Origin: RI-92 sp037384645
Lineage (GTDB): Bacteria; Pseudomonadota; Gammaproteobacteria; UBA6429; Thiohalophilaceae
DNA: 64,000 nucleotides
Reading direction: 5' to 3'
Assembly: GCA_037384645.1 (NCBI GenBank)
Contig: JARRNT010000016.1
Location: forward strand, 1-64,000
In this document: piece after piece, positions 37,859-46,196 of the stretch
How positions within the stretch are numbered: position 1 is the first letter of the stretch
Layout of the letters: every line of letters begins with the position of its first letter
Notes under the pieces: model-generated
Databases searched by the model: none
Seen by the model: the letters and a program-made list of their open reading frames with translations, nothing else
Told to the model about the DNA's origin: nothing
Program-made: the position numbers and the translations under genes

Positions 37859-38128
37859 TTATTCCTGTTCGTCGAAGCGGTTCTTGATCAGTTGTTCCAG
37901 GTATTCCATGGCCTTCTCCTCGTCATCACCGTTAACTTTCAGTTCAATCGTGCTGCCCCTGGCAGCCGCCAGCATCATCACCCCCATGATACTTTTTCCG
38001 TTTACTTCCCGGCCATTGCGCGCAATCCGGATGTCCGAGACAAAGGTCTGTGCCAGGGTGACAAACTTGGCGGCAGCGCGGGCATGCATGCCCAGCTTGT
38101 TAATAATTTCAATTTCTTTGTGTAGCAT
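37859..38128 (-). CDS. ptsH: HPr phosphocarrier protein
   Basis: 89 residues. The EI-dependent phosphorylation site is His15 (LGMHARAAAKFV) and the regulatory serine Ser46 is kept in NGKSIMGVMML, the site used by the HPr kinase encoded four genes upstream. It links enzyme I to EIIA-Man here. It overlaps the EIIA-Man gene by 20 bases. Confidence 0.96.
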   Translation of the reverse strand: MLHKEIEIINKLGMHARAAAKFVTLAQTFVSDIRIARNGREVNGKSIMGVMMLAAARGSTIELKVNGDDEEKAMEYLEQLIKNRFDEQE

Positions 38129-38525
38129 CCTGTGTACTCATCGCCTGGAAAAACATTACACCTTCCTTACCGCCGCTGACTGCCTTGTCAGTGAGTCTGT
38201 GCAATGGCAGGTTAGGGTAGTTCATTATTCGCATCAGCATGGGCAGGTTCAGTCCGGCGACAACCTCTACATTTCTGTGTTGCAGGGCACAGGCAATATT
38301 GCTTGGGGTTGAACCGTACATGTCGGTCAGTACCAGTACGCCGTCACCACTATCGAGCTGCGCCAGTTCTTCGATGGCCTGATTGATCAATTGTTCCGGC
38401 TGGCCGTCGGCGGTGACCGCGATAAATTGTGTGCGCAGCGGGCTGCTGCCGATAATCGTTACTGCCGCATCATGCATGGACCTGCCGATATCGCCATGCG
38501 TGACCAGTAGCAGCGCCACACTCAT
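38109..38525 (-). CDS. EIIA-Man-type PTS protein
   Basis: 138 residues of the fructose/mannose IIA fold, with the phosphorylated His10 in LVTHGDIG and the DMYGSTPSNIA loop. It is a stand-alone EIIA with no EIIB, EIIC or EIID genes beside it, so it probably acts as a phospho-signal receiver. It overlaps ptsH by 20 bases and rapZ by 4. Confidence 0.92.
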   Translation of the reverse strand: MSVALLLVTHGDIGRSMHDAAVTIIGSSPLRTQFIAVTADGQPEQLINQAIEELAQLDSGDGVLVLTDMYGSTPSNIACALQHRNVEVVAGLNLPMLMRIMNYPNLPLHRLTDKAVSGGKEGVMFFQAMSTQDATQRN

Positions 38526-39379
38526 GATAACTCCCGGTGCCTGACAATAATATCCTTGCCCTTGGCGCGCAGGTAGTTACCGAGACGCTCACAAAAATAT
38601 ACTGAGCGGTGATAACCGCCGGTGCAGCCAATGGCAATATTCATATAGCTGCGGTTTTCCGCCTCGAACATGGGTATCCATTTTGCCAGAAAATTCTGAA
38701 TATCGTTATACAGGCTGGTCACATCCTCATGTTTTTCCAGGTAGTCGATGACGGCCTGGTCCCGTCCGCTTAGCCGGCGTAACTCCGGCACCCAGTGGGG
38801 GTTACTGACACAGCGCACGTCGAATATAAAGTTGGCATCGTTGGGAATGCCGTGCTTGAATCCAAACGACTCAAGCAGGATTGACATGTCGGCACCGTTA
38901 TCACGTCGCACGCATTTGCGTATCACATCACGCAACTGGTGCACATTGGTATGACTGGTATCCAGTGTCAGGTTGGCACTGGTGGATACCGGTTCAAGAT
39001 ACATGCGCTCCTGTCTGATAGCCTCGTTCAGGGGGACATCATCCGAACTCAAGGGATGGCGACGACGGGTCTCGCTGAAGCGTTTGATCAGCGTCTGTTC
39101 ATCGGCGCCCAGGTAGATAACCTGGATGTTAAGCCCCATCTTTTTTAGCGTATCCAGCATTTCCGGAAACTCTTCGAGATCCGGGGCCAGGTTGCGTGCG
39201 TCAATCCCCACTGCAAATTCGACATCCAGCGGATCGGCAGCATGGGTGATCTGAACGGCCAGCGCGTGCAGCAGGGCAATCGGCAGGTTGTCGATGCAGT
39301 TATAGCCGATGTCTTCCAGCGCCTGCAAGGCGATGGATTTCCCGGAGCCGGAAAGTCCACTGACGATGATGAGATTCAT
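38522..39379 (-). CDS. rapZ: RNase adapter / nucleotide-binding protein RapZ
   Basis: 285 residues; the P-loop GLSGSGKS is at 8-15 and the C-terminal sensor domain holds GCTGGYHRSVYFCERL. In E. coli RapZ delivers the small RNA GlmZ to RNase E and so tunes GlmS, sensing glucosamine-6-phosphate. Family members in other bacteria are general regulators. It lies between hprK and EIIA-Man with 4-base overlaps on both sides, which implies tight coupling with the phosphotransferase proteins. Confidence 0.95.
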   Translation of the reverse strand: MNLIIVSGLSGSGKSIALQALEDIGYNCIDNLPIALLHALAVQITHAADPLDVEFAVGIDARNLAPDLEEFPEMLDTLKKMGLNIQVIYLGADEQTLIKRFSETRRRHPLSSDDVPLNEAIRQERMYLEPVSTSANLTLDTSHTNVHQLRDVIRKCVRRDNGADMSILLESFGFKHGIPNDANFIFDVRCVSNPHWVPELRRLSGRDQAVIDYLEKHEDVTSLYNDIQNFLAKWIPMFEAENRSYMNIAIGCTGGYHRSVYFCERLGNYLRAKGKDIIVRHRELS

Positions 39380-40341
39380 TGTGTCTGATTTTTAATTAAT
39401 TGTCGTTGCTGGTCGATGAGCCGGGTACCGGCATCATAGCCAGTTTTATAGAGTACATGATTTCTCGTGATGGTTTCGACAAGTAATGCCGGATTTGCGG
39501 TATGTGACAGGGGAATGTGTAAATGGGGAATTTCCACACCCAGAATATTGATCCGGCTCTGGAAAGCCTGCAGGCGTTGTTCTGCGGCAGGCTGGAAGTC
39601 TCTGACCAGGTCAATGCACAGATCAACCGGCGCAACGGCCAGCGTAGCATCGTCGCCAAAAAGTTTGCTGATATCTAATATCCCGGCAGCCCGCACCTCC
39701 AGCAGGTCTGCCAACAACGGCGGCGACACGGCAAATAGTCGGTCAGTGCCAGCGGGCCGATGCAGGAGGGGGGCATCATCGGCAACCAGTTGATGTCCCC
39801 GCGCAATCAGTTCCAGGGCGATCCCGCTTTTGCCCAGTCCGCTTGCTCCGCCAAGTAATACCCCTTCGCCACAGACTGACAGCACGACGCCATGATGGAG
39901 CTGGTTCCTGCCCGTCTCGGCAGCAGAGTAGGCGAGGTGACGTATTACGGTTTTAATCGGCAGGGGCGTTTGTATGACTGCCAGTGACATGCCTGCCAGA
40001 CGGGCAAGATTCGCCGGTTCACAGGGCTGGCCATGAGCTAAAATGATTGATCCCGGGTAGCCAGTAGACAATGTTTCTGACTGGTACAGTCGGCCCTGCT
40101 GCAGGCGTGATTCGAATTCCCGGAGGTTTTCAGGGCCAATGACTTCTACCGCATGATACTGCTCCGGGTGGTATTCGCCGATCCAGTATGACATCTCCCC
40201 GGCAGCACGAGGCTGTCGGGCGTTAAACGCTGTTACCCGGGTCAATTCCAGGGAAGCCTGATGTTGACGAAACAAGGCATCAATCGAATCGCCATCGTCC
40301 ATTGGAAGTCCATGTAGCCCTGCGGGCAGTGAGACTAACAT
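39376..40341 (-). CDS. hprK: HPr kinase/phosphorylase HprK
   Basis: 321 residues. The N-terminal domain (about 1-130) is loosely conserved. The kinase domain has Walker A GASGLGKS at 165-172, an upstream His pair at 149-150 and the acidic pair in LVADDAP. It would phosphorylate or dephosphorylate Ser46 of HPr. The usual C-terminal signature, roughly PGRNLAVLVE in standard enzymes, reads HTANPALLVE here, so the regulatory end has diverged. The genes around it (ptsN upstream, rapZ downstream) match the proteobacterial hprK clusters. The start may be 40341 or the in-frame ATG at 40302. Confidence 0.88.
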   Translation of the reverse strand: MLVSLPAGLHGLPMDDGDSIDALFRQHQASLELTRVTAFNARQPRAAGEMSYWIGEYHPEQYHAVEVIGPENLREFESRLQQGRLYQSETLSTGYPGSIILAHGQPCEPANLARLAGMSLAVIQTPLPIKTVIRHLAYSAAETGRNQLHHGVVLSVCGEGVLLGGASGLGKSGIALELIARGHQLVADDAPLLHRPAGTDRLFAVSPPLLADLLEVRAAGILDISKLFGDDATLAVAPVDLCIDLVRDFQPAAEQRLQAFQSRINILGVEIPHLHIPLSHTANPALLVETITRNHVLYKTGYDAGTRLIDQQRQLIKNQTQ

Positions 40342-40350
40342 GGCGTAGTG

Positions 40351-40812
40351 TTAGTGGCTTTTCTGCCACTCCAGTAATAAGGCGTGGATATCCGCCGTGC
40401 TTTGCGCATGCCGCAACTTGTCACGTATCGTTTCATCACTGAACATCGCGGCGAGTTGTGCCAGCAACTGCAGGTGTTCTTCGGTAGATTCCTCGGGTAC
40501 CAGCAGGGCAAACAGCAGATCGACAGGTTGCTTGTCGGCGGCATCGTAGTCGATGCCGTGGGCAAGTTTAATGAAGGCCCCCAGGGTCTGCTCCGAGTTA
40601 CGCAGGCGGCCATGGGGGATAGCGACACCATGACCGACCCCGGTGCCTCCCAGTCGCTCGCGTGAGAGCAGGCTGTCGAAGACCTGGGTGGAGGTGATGG
40701 TGTCCTGGTTGCTGGATATCAGCTCACTCAATTGCTCCAGTGCGCGTTTCTTGCTCTGCGCGTCGAGATTACAGCGGATGCGCTCTGGCGTGATGAGATC
40801 GGATAATTGCAT
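40351..40812 (-). CDS. ptsN: EIIA-Ntr nitrogen regulatory PTS protein PtsN
   Basis: 153 residues with the EIIA-fructose fold; phosphorylated His67 lies in GHGVAIPHGRL. EIIA-Ntr ties phosphate flow to potassium, nitrogen and stress control in other proteobacteria. It is next to hpf and rpoN, the conserved arrangement. No NPr or PtsP is encoded here; HPr and PtsI in the same run could be its donors. Confidence 0.95.
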   Translation of the reverse strand: MQLSDLITPERIRCNLDAQSKKRALEQLSELISSNQDTITSTQVFDSLLSRERLGGTGVGHGVAIPHGRLRNSEQTLGAFIKLAHGIDYDAADKQPVDLLFALLVPEESTEEHLQLLAQLAAMFSDETIRDKLRHAQSTADIHALLLEWQKSH

Positions 40813-40834
40813 AACTTGAATTCCGGCTGACCGT

Positions 40835-41161
40835 TCACTCTATCGGTTGCTTCTGGGCACGGCCTTCGCTGCGATGATGGTCGGTCAGCTTTTCCTTGTG
40901 TTTCTTGATCTGGCGATCGAGCTTGTCGACCAGACAGTCAATTGCAGCGTACATGTCTTCTTCCTCGGAGTCGGCATAGACATCCGCCCCGCTGATGTGG
41001 ATGGTGGCTTCCGCCTTGTGGCGCAGTTTTTCCACGCTCAGAATGACGTGTACGTTGGTGACGTTGTCGAAGTGACGTTCCAGGCGTTCCATCTTGTCCT
41101 CTACATATTTTTGCAGAGAATCGGTCATGTCGATATGGTGTCCTGTGACGTTAAGTTGCAT
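40835..41161 (-). CDS. hpf: Ribosome hibernation promoting factor HPF (short form)
   Basis: 108 residues of the HPF/RaiA fold (MQLNVTGHHIDMTDSLQKYV start; HKAEATIHISGADVYA and EEDMYAAIDCLVDKLDRQIKKHKEK). It binds the 30S subunit and promotes inactive ribosome dimers in stationary phase. A strong AAAGGAG site precedes the ATG. It is in the rpoN-hpf-ptsN order. Confidence 0.95.
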   Translation of the reverse strand: MQLNVTGHHIDMTDSLQKYVEDKMERLERHFDNVTNVHVILSVEKLRHKAEATIHISGADVYADSEEEDMYAAIDCLVDKLDRQIKKHKEKLTDHHRSEGRAQKQPIE

Positions 41162-41188
41162 GTTGGGCTCCTTTACGTTTGGTCGTTG

Positions 41189-42658
41189 TCATGCGAGTCG
41201 TTTACGTTCATTTGAGGGCGGTATGGACATCGCCTCTCGATATTTGGCCACGGTACGCCGGGCCACGTTGATACCCTGTTCAGACAGGATGTTGGCCAGC
41301 TTGCTGTCGCTCAGCGGTTTGTCCGGGATTTCTGCAGAAACCAGCTTTTTGATCAGCGCGCGTATGGCCGTGGCTGAACACTCTCCACCATCGGAAGTGG
41401 AAACATGGCTGGAGAAAAAGTATTTCAGTTCATAAATGCCGCGCGGGGTATGCATGTATTTCTTGGTCGTTACGCGGGAAATGGTGGATTCATGCATCTC
41501 CACGGCTTCGGCGATGTCATGCAGGACCAGCGCCTTCATGGCCTCCTCACCGTATTCCAGAAAGGCGCGCTGGCGTTCCACGATACAGCTGGCAACCTTG
41601 AGCAGGGTTTCGTTGCGACTGGCCAGGCTCTTGATGAACCAGCGGGCTTCCTGCAGGTGATTTTTGAGATAATTGGTATCGTTACTGTTATTGACCTTTT
41701 TGATCAGGCTGGCGTAGTGGGGGTTGATGCGCAGGCGCGGTGCCGCATCCGGGTTCAGTTCGACTTTCCACTTGCCCTTGATCTTGCGTACGATCACATC
41801 CGGTACGATGTATTCGGGTTTACTCGAGGTAATCTGGCTGCCGGGTCTCGGGTTGAGCGACTGGATGATGGCAATAATCGCCTTGAGTTCATCCTCGCTG
41901 ATCTTGAGGCGACGGATCAACTGGGGGTAGTCGCGATTGGCAAGCAGGTCAAAGTGGTGCTGGATGAGATCGATGGCCGCATCCTTTACGGGTGAGACTG
42001 CCGCCAGTTGCTTGAGCTGCAACAACAGGCTTTCGCGGATATCACGGGCACCGACACCGGGTGGATCAAAATTCTGGATGCGGTGGAGCACCGCGGTAAC
42101 CTCGTCGAGCTCGATTTCCAGTTCCGGCGGCAGTTCCTTGAGGATTTCCTCCACATCAGTGCTGAGGAAACCGTCGTCGTTGATGGCATCAATGATCGCC
42201 TCGGCGATGAGCATGTCGGTATCGGAAAACGGGGTCATTTGCATTTGCCAGCGCAGGTGGTCATGCAGACTCTCGCTGCTGGTATCGGTGATTTCATACT
42301 CGCGATCATCGTCGCTGTAATTGCTGGAAGCAGGCGCGGTCTGGATATTGTCGTAGATATCATCCCAGGCGCTGTCCACCGGCAGGTCTTCCGGAATCGA
42401 GTCCATTTCCAGGTTATCGCTACTTTGCTCCTGGCTGGTTTCGCTCTCGGCCTGAGTCTCTGGTGTGGCCTCGGTATTACCCGGGGAGGGATACTCCTCA
42501 CCCTCGTCGGCGACTTCCAGCATCAGGTTGGAATCCAGTACCTCCTGGATCTCCTGCTGTAACTCCAAAGTCGACAGTTGCAACAGCTTGATTGCCTGTT
42601 GCAATTGGGGGGTCATGGTGAGGTGTTGACCGAGACGTAATTGTAATGCTTGCTTCAT
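41189..42658 (-). CDS. rpoN: RNA polymerase sigma-54 factor RpoN
   Basis: 489 residues. Region I is glutamine/leucine rich (MKQALQLRLGQHLTMTPQLQQAIKLLQ), followed by an acidic region II (about 55-130), the core-binding region, and the C-terminal DNA-binding part with the RpoN box ARRTVAKYREA near the end. It directs activator-dependent promoters, such as nitrogen and motility genes. It heads the run rpoN-hpf-ptsN-hprK-rapZ and lies 86 bases after lptB. Confidence 0.96.
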   Translation of the reverse strand: MKQALQLRLGQHLTMTPQLQQAIKLLQLSTLELQQEIQEVLDSNLMLEVADEGEEYPSPGNTEATPETQAESETSQEQSSDNLEMDSIPEDLPVDSAWDDIYDNIQTAPASSNYSDDDREYEITDTSSESLHDHLRWQMQMTPFSDTDMLIAEAIIDAINDDGFLSTDVEEILKELPPELEIELDEVTAVLHRIQNFDPPGVGARDIRESLLLQLKQLAAVSPVKDAAIDLIQHHFDLLANRDYPQLIRRLKISEDELKAIIAIIQSLNPRPGSQITSSKPEYIVPDVIVRKIKGKWKVELNPDAAPRLRINPHYASLIKKVNNSNDTNYLKNHLQEARWFIKSLASRNETLLKVASCIVERQRAFLEYGEEAMKALVLHDIAEAVEMHESTISRVTTKKYMHTPRGIYELKYFFSSHVSTSDGGECSATAIRALIKKLVSAEIPDKPLSDSKLANILSEQGINVARRTVAKYREAMSIPPSNERKRLA

Positions 42659-42744
42659 ATATTGGATTTTGCAGCCGGTCCGGGATAAAGGCCAGCTATA
42701 TTAATTTTAGCGCAGAATAAGCCACTACTAACAGTCCAGAATTG

Positions 42745-43470
42745 TCAAAGTTGGAAATGTTCCCCCAGATACACCTTTCTGACCTGTTTATCGGCCAGGA
42801 GGGCATCCGGTTCACCCTGGGCAATGACCTCACCCTCGTTGATGATGTACGCGCGGTCACATATCTTGAGGGTTTCCCTAACGTTATGGTCGGTTATCAG
42901 GACCCCGATATTGCGCTCGCGCAGGTGCTGGATAATTGATTGAATATCCAGCACGGAGATGGGGTCAACCCCGGCAAAGGGCTCATCGAGCAGGATAAAA
43001 TGGGGCAGGGTCGCCAGGGCCCGGGCGATTTCCACCCGTCTGCGCTCACCACCGGACAGGCTGATGCCCTGATTATTGCGGATATGGGTAATGTGCAGCT
43101 CTTCCAGCAGTTCCTCCAGGGCATGCTCCTGCTGCAGGGGACCCAGGTCCTTGCGGGTCTGCAGGATCGCGAGAATATTCTCACTGACAGTGAGTTTGCG
43201 GAACACCGAGGCTTCCTGGGGCAGATAACCGATGCCCAGGCGGGCCCGTTGGTGCATGGGCATGCTGGTCAGGTCCTTTTCATCCAGATAGACTTTGCCC
43301 TTGCCCAGCTCAATCAGGCCAACCACCATATAAAAGGATGTGGTTTTGCCAGCACCGTTGGGCCCCAGCAGCCCCACGACTTCACCACTGTTAATATGGA
43401 ACGACACGTTCTTGACCACGTCGCGTTTTTTATAGGTCTTGGCCAGGTGCTGTGCCGCCAAGGTACTCAT
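42745..43470 (-). CDS. lptB: LPS export ABC ATPase LptB
   Basis: The cytosolic ATPase of the LptB2FG extractor. 241 residues: Walker A GPNGAGKT at 36-43, the Q-loop in LPQEASVFRKL, signature LSGGERRRVEIARAL and Walker B FILLDEPFAGVDP. It overlaps lptA by 4 bases. lptF and lptG are not in the window. Confidence 0.97.
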   Translation of the reverse strand: MSTLAAQHLAKTYKKRDVVKNVSFHINSGEVVGLLGPNGAGKTTSFYMVVGLIELGKGKVYLDEKDLTSMPMHQRARLGIGYLPQEASVFRKLTVSENILAILQTRKDLGPLQQEHALEELLEELHITHIRNNQGISLSGGERRRVEIARALATLPHFILLDEPFAGVDPISVLDIQSIIQHLRERNIGVLITDHNVRETLKICDRAYIINEGEVIAQGEPDALLADKQVRKVYLGEHFQL

Positions 43471-44048
43471 GGTTTGTCTGTCGCAGGTGCAGACGCCGGA
43501 TTGCCCGGTTTGGTCTTGCTCGCGTTGGCGTCAGCCGGTGGGTTGCTCTCTTTTTCACCGGCGGGTTGAATAATGGCGTGGACCCGGGAACCGCTGCCCG
43601 GACCCTTGCTGGCCTTGACTGTGCTGGTCAGGGTGTCGTATTCGATGAAATCACCGCGAAAGTGATTGGGACCCTGGTTGACCTGGGCATTGTGTTTGAG
43701 CAACAGGCGTTGCTGGCTGGCATAGTATTCCATGTTCTCTGCGCTTGAGGTCACCAGGCCCTTGTGGTTTTCCGGTTGTTGCTGAAAATGTGCCGGGTTG
43801 CCGCTTATGACAATCTTCTGCAATTTGCCCCTGATCATGTAGACCACGACGTCATTGGCGTCGATCTTGAGTGAACCCTGTACCAGGTGGACATTCCCGA
43901 TGTAATGACTGATTTGTTCACGCTGGTTGACCTCGACCCGATCGGCCTTGATATCGATGGGTTGTTTACGATCACTGGGCAGTGCCCAGGCAGTCGGCAG
44001 TAAACTGCAGAGCAGCAGGGTGACCAGCAATAATCTAGTTTGGAACAT
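43467..44048 (-). CDS. lptA: LPS-transport periplasmic protein LptA
   Basis: Forms the periplasmic beta-jellyroll bridge for LPS between LptC and LptD. 193 residues with a signal peptide (about 1-22, ending TAWALPSD), then KQPIDIKADRVEVNQRE and YIGNVHLVQGSLKIDAN. A proline- and alanine-rich low-complexity tail (about 165-193) is longer than in E. coli. It overlaps lptC by 14 bases. Confidence 0.94.
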   Translation of the reverse strand: MFQTRLLLVTLLLCSLLPTAWALPSDRKQPIDIKADRVEVNQREQISHYIGNVHLVQGSLKIDANDVVVYMIRGKLQKIVISGNPAHFQQQPENHKGLVTSSAENMEYYASQQRLLLKHNAQVNQGPNHFRGDFIEYDTLTSTVKASKGPGSGSRVHAIIQPAGEKESNPPADANASKTKPGNPASAPATDKP

Positions 44049-44601
44049 AATGACCTCGTGCCTCTGACAGAAGGGTTAACTGGCCTGCTGCCAGATTCAC
44101 GTTCATGCCTGTGGCTTCAATAGTACTGTTTTTACCGATGATCTTCACCCTGGCCATGGTGGAGGCGGTTTTATGTGGAAAATCGATGCGCAGGCTGTCG
44201 GTCTCGATGGTGACGGCCTGGTCGGGTTTCGCCCCCTGGCGTTGAATCCGGACATCACCATTGAGGTGCATGACCTCGATATTTTCATAAGCCGTGCCTT
44301 CATTGGCGGTGGTAATCCAGGTCTGGTTTTGCGGGTCGCGATAATCGATTTTCAGTTTCTTTAAGATCATGCTGTCGTCATCAGGATAATGATCCAGATA
44401 GTGGGCGATAAGGTGATAGGCAGGGCTGCCATCGGGTTGATAAACGGTGATCTTGAAATTTTCCAGGTAGTAATCCGGGGCATGGCGGATTTTGCTGGTG
44501 GCCTGGCCTTTTGGGGTTTCCACCGTGGTCAGCAGCCAGCGGCTGATCAGCGCAATCGCCAGCACGACGATCAGCATCAGGAGATAAAAGAATTTATTCA
44601 T
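44035..44601 (-). CDS. lptC: LPS export protein LptC
   Basis: 188 residues: one N-terminal membrane helix (about 6-24) and a periplasmic jellyroll including YYLENFKITVYQPDGSPAYHL. It receives LPS from LptFG and passes it to LptA. It overlaps kdsC by 8 bases and lptA by 14. Confidence 0.93.
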   Translation of the reverse strand: MNKFFYLLMLIVVLAIALISRWLLTTVETPKGQATSKIRHAPDYYLENFKITVYQPDGSPAYHLIAHYLDHYPDDDSMILKKLKIDYRDPQNQTWITTANEGTAYENIEVMHLNGDVRIQRQGAKPDQAVTIETDSLRIDFPHKTASTMARVKIIGKNSTIEATGMNVNLAAGQLTLLSEARGHYVPN

Positions 44602-45124
44602 TTACCAGAAAGGAATTTAACTGCGTCTCGAGCGTGCCCTGGGCCTGCATGATCAGTTCGCAAACATCGCGTGCGGCACCACGTCCGCCGCGGTTTTGCG
44701 TAATCCAGTGTGCGTGTTGTTTGACAAAGGGGTGGGCATCCTGGACCGCGATGGCCAGGCCGGCTTCCTTCATGACTGGCAGGTCGACGACATCATCACC
44801 GGCATAGGCGGTTTGTCTGGCACTCACGTTGAGTTTAACCAACAGGTCGTGAAAGGCGTCCAGCTTGTTCAATCTGCCCTGGTAGACATTCTTGATACCC
44901 AGGTTGCGCATGCGGTGGTCAACTACCTGGGAATTACGCGCAGTAATCACGGCAATTTCGACGCCGGTTTGTTGCAGCAATTTCATGCCCAGGCCGTCGC
45001 GTGCATAAAAGGCCTTGTACTCCTGGCCATCATCGCCGAAAAACAGGCCGCCGTCAGTGAGCACTCCGTCCACATCAAATACCACGACCTTGACCTGGGC
45101 TGCTTTTTCCAGAATATCCTGCAT
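44594..45124 (-). CDS. kdsC: 3-deoxy-D-manno-octulosonate 8-phosphate phosphatase KdsC
   Basis: A HAD-family phosphatase releasing free Kdo for LPS core synthesis. 176 residues; catalytic Asp pair in VVFDVDGVLTDGG near 14-26, then GLGMKLLQQTGVEIAVITAR and GDDVVDLPVM. It is a tetramer in the known enzymes. kdsD lies 12 bases upstream. Confidence 0.95.
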   Translation of the reverse strand: MQDILEKAAQVKVVVFDVDGVLTDGGLFFGDDGQEYKAFYARDGLGMKLLQQTGVEIAVITARNSQVVDHRMRNLGIKNVYQGRLNKLDAFHDLLVKLNVSARQTAYAGDDVVDLPVMKEAGLAIAVQDAHPFVKQHAHWITQNRGGRGAARDVCELIMQAQGTLETQLNSFLVNE

Positions 45125-45136
45125 GAACTGCTCCGT

Positions 45137-46111
45137 TTACACGACCCCGGCCCGCAACAGGTCATGCATGCTGAGGGCGCCGACCAGCCGGTTATTGGCA
45201 TCGACCACGGGAAAGGCATTGATGCGTCTGTTTTCCATGATTTGCAGGGCCTCCGCCGCCAGAATATCGGGACGAATTGTCTTGCAGTCGGCAACCATGA
45301 CGTCTTTGATCTGAAGCTTGTTGATGTTGACATCACCGTGATCCAGTAGCCGGCGCAGGTCGCCGTCAGTAAACACGCCGGCGACGGAGTCGTCGGGATT
45401 GACCACCACGGTCATACCCAGGCTCTTGCTGCTGATCACGGCCAGCGCCTCGCTCAGGCTGGCTTCCACCGCGACCCTGGGGATGCCCTGGCCCCGGTGC
45501 ATGATATCCGCTACGTGCAAGAGCAGGCGTTTGCCCAGGCGCCCGCCCGGGTGAGACAGGGCAAAATCGGCCTCGGTAAATCCGCGGGATTCCAGCAGGG
45601 CGATCGCGAGGGCATCGCCCATGACCAGGGTCGCGGTGGTACTGGAAGTTGGTGCCAGTCCCAGGGGGCAGGCCTCCTTGTCGACGCTCACATCCAGGTG
45701 ATAATCCGCCTCGCTGGCCAGACGGGAATTTACATTGCCGGTCATAGCAATCAGCGGCACCTTCAGCCGCTTGATCAAGGGCAGAATGGTCAGGATCTCG
45801 TCTGTCTCGCCGGAATTCGACAGGGCCACAACAACGTCTTTGGCGGTGATCATGCCAAGGTCGCCGTGGCTGGCTTCGCCCGGGTGGACAAAAAAGGCCG
45901 GGGTGCCGGTACTGGCCAGGGTGGCTGCCAGTTTGTGGCCGATATGGCCGGACTTGCCCATCCCGATGACCACGATACGGCCTTCACAGTGCAGCATGGC
46001 GTCGACCGCACTGGTAAAGCTGTCGTCGATACGTAAGGCCAGGCGTTGGGCGGCCTGGGCTTCGGTATCGATGACGGCCTTGGCCAGGGCAATGACTTTT
46101 TGTTTATCCAT
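45137..46111 (-). CDS. kdsD: D-arabinose 5-phosphate isomerase KdsD
   Basis: Converts ribulose 5-phosphate to arabinose 5-phosphate, the Kdo precursor. 324 residues: a SIS domain (VVIGMGKSGHIGHKLAATLASTGTP and FFVHPGEASHGDLGM) followed by two CBS domains (about 200-320). I chose the ATG at 46111; a TTG seven codons upstream (46132) is an alternative with no better ribosome site. Confidence 0.94.
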   Translation of the reverse strand: MDKQKVIALAKAVIDTEAQAAQRLALRIDDSFTSAVDAMLHCEGRIVVIGMGKSGHIGHKLAATLASTGTPAFFVHPGEASHGDLGMITAKDVVVALSNSGETDEILTILPLIKRLKVPLIAMTGNVNSRLASEADYHLDVSVDKEACPLGLAPTSSTTATLVMGDALAIALLESRGFTEADFALSHPGGRLGKRLLLHVADIMHRGQGIPRVAVEASLSEALAVISSKSLGMTVVVNPDDSVAGVFTDGDLRRLLDHGDVNINKLQIKDVMVADCKTIRPDILAAEALQIMENRRINAFPVVDANNRLVGALSMHDLLRAGVV

Positions 46112-46196
46112 GAGGGGACGGGCGTTATTCAACCGGGGAATAAGCCCGCCAGCGTGGCTTTTCTTTACTGAGCATGAGTTTGATTTCTTGCATACC

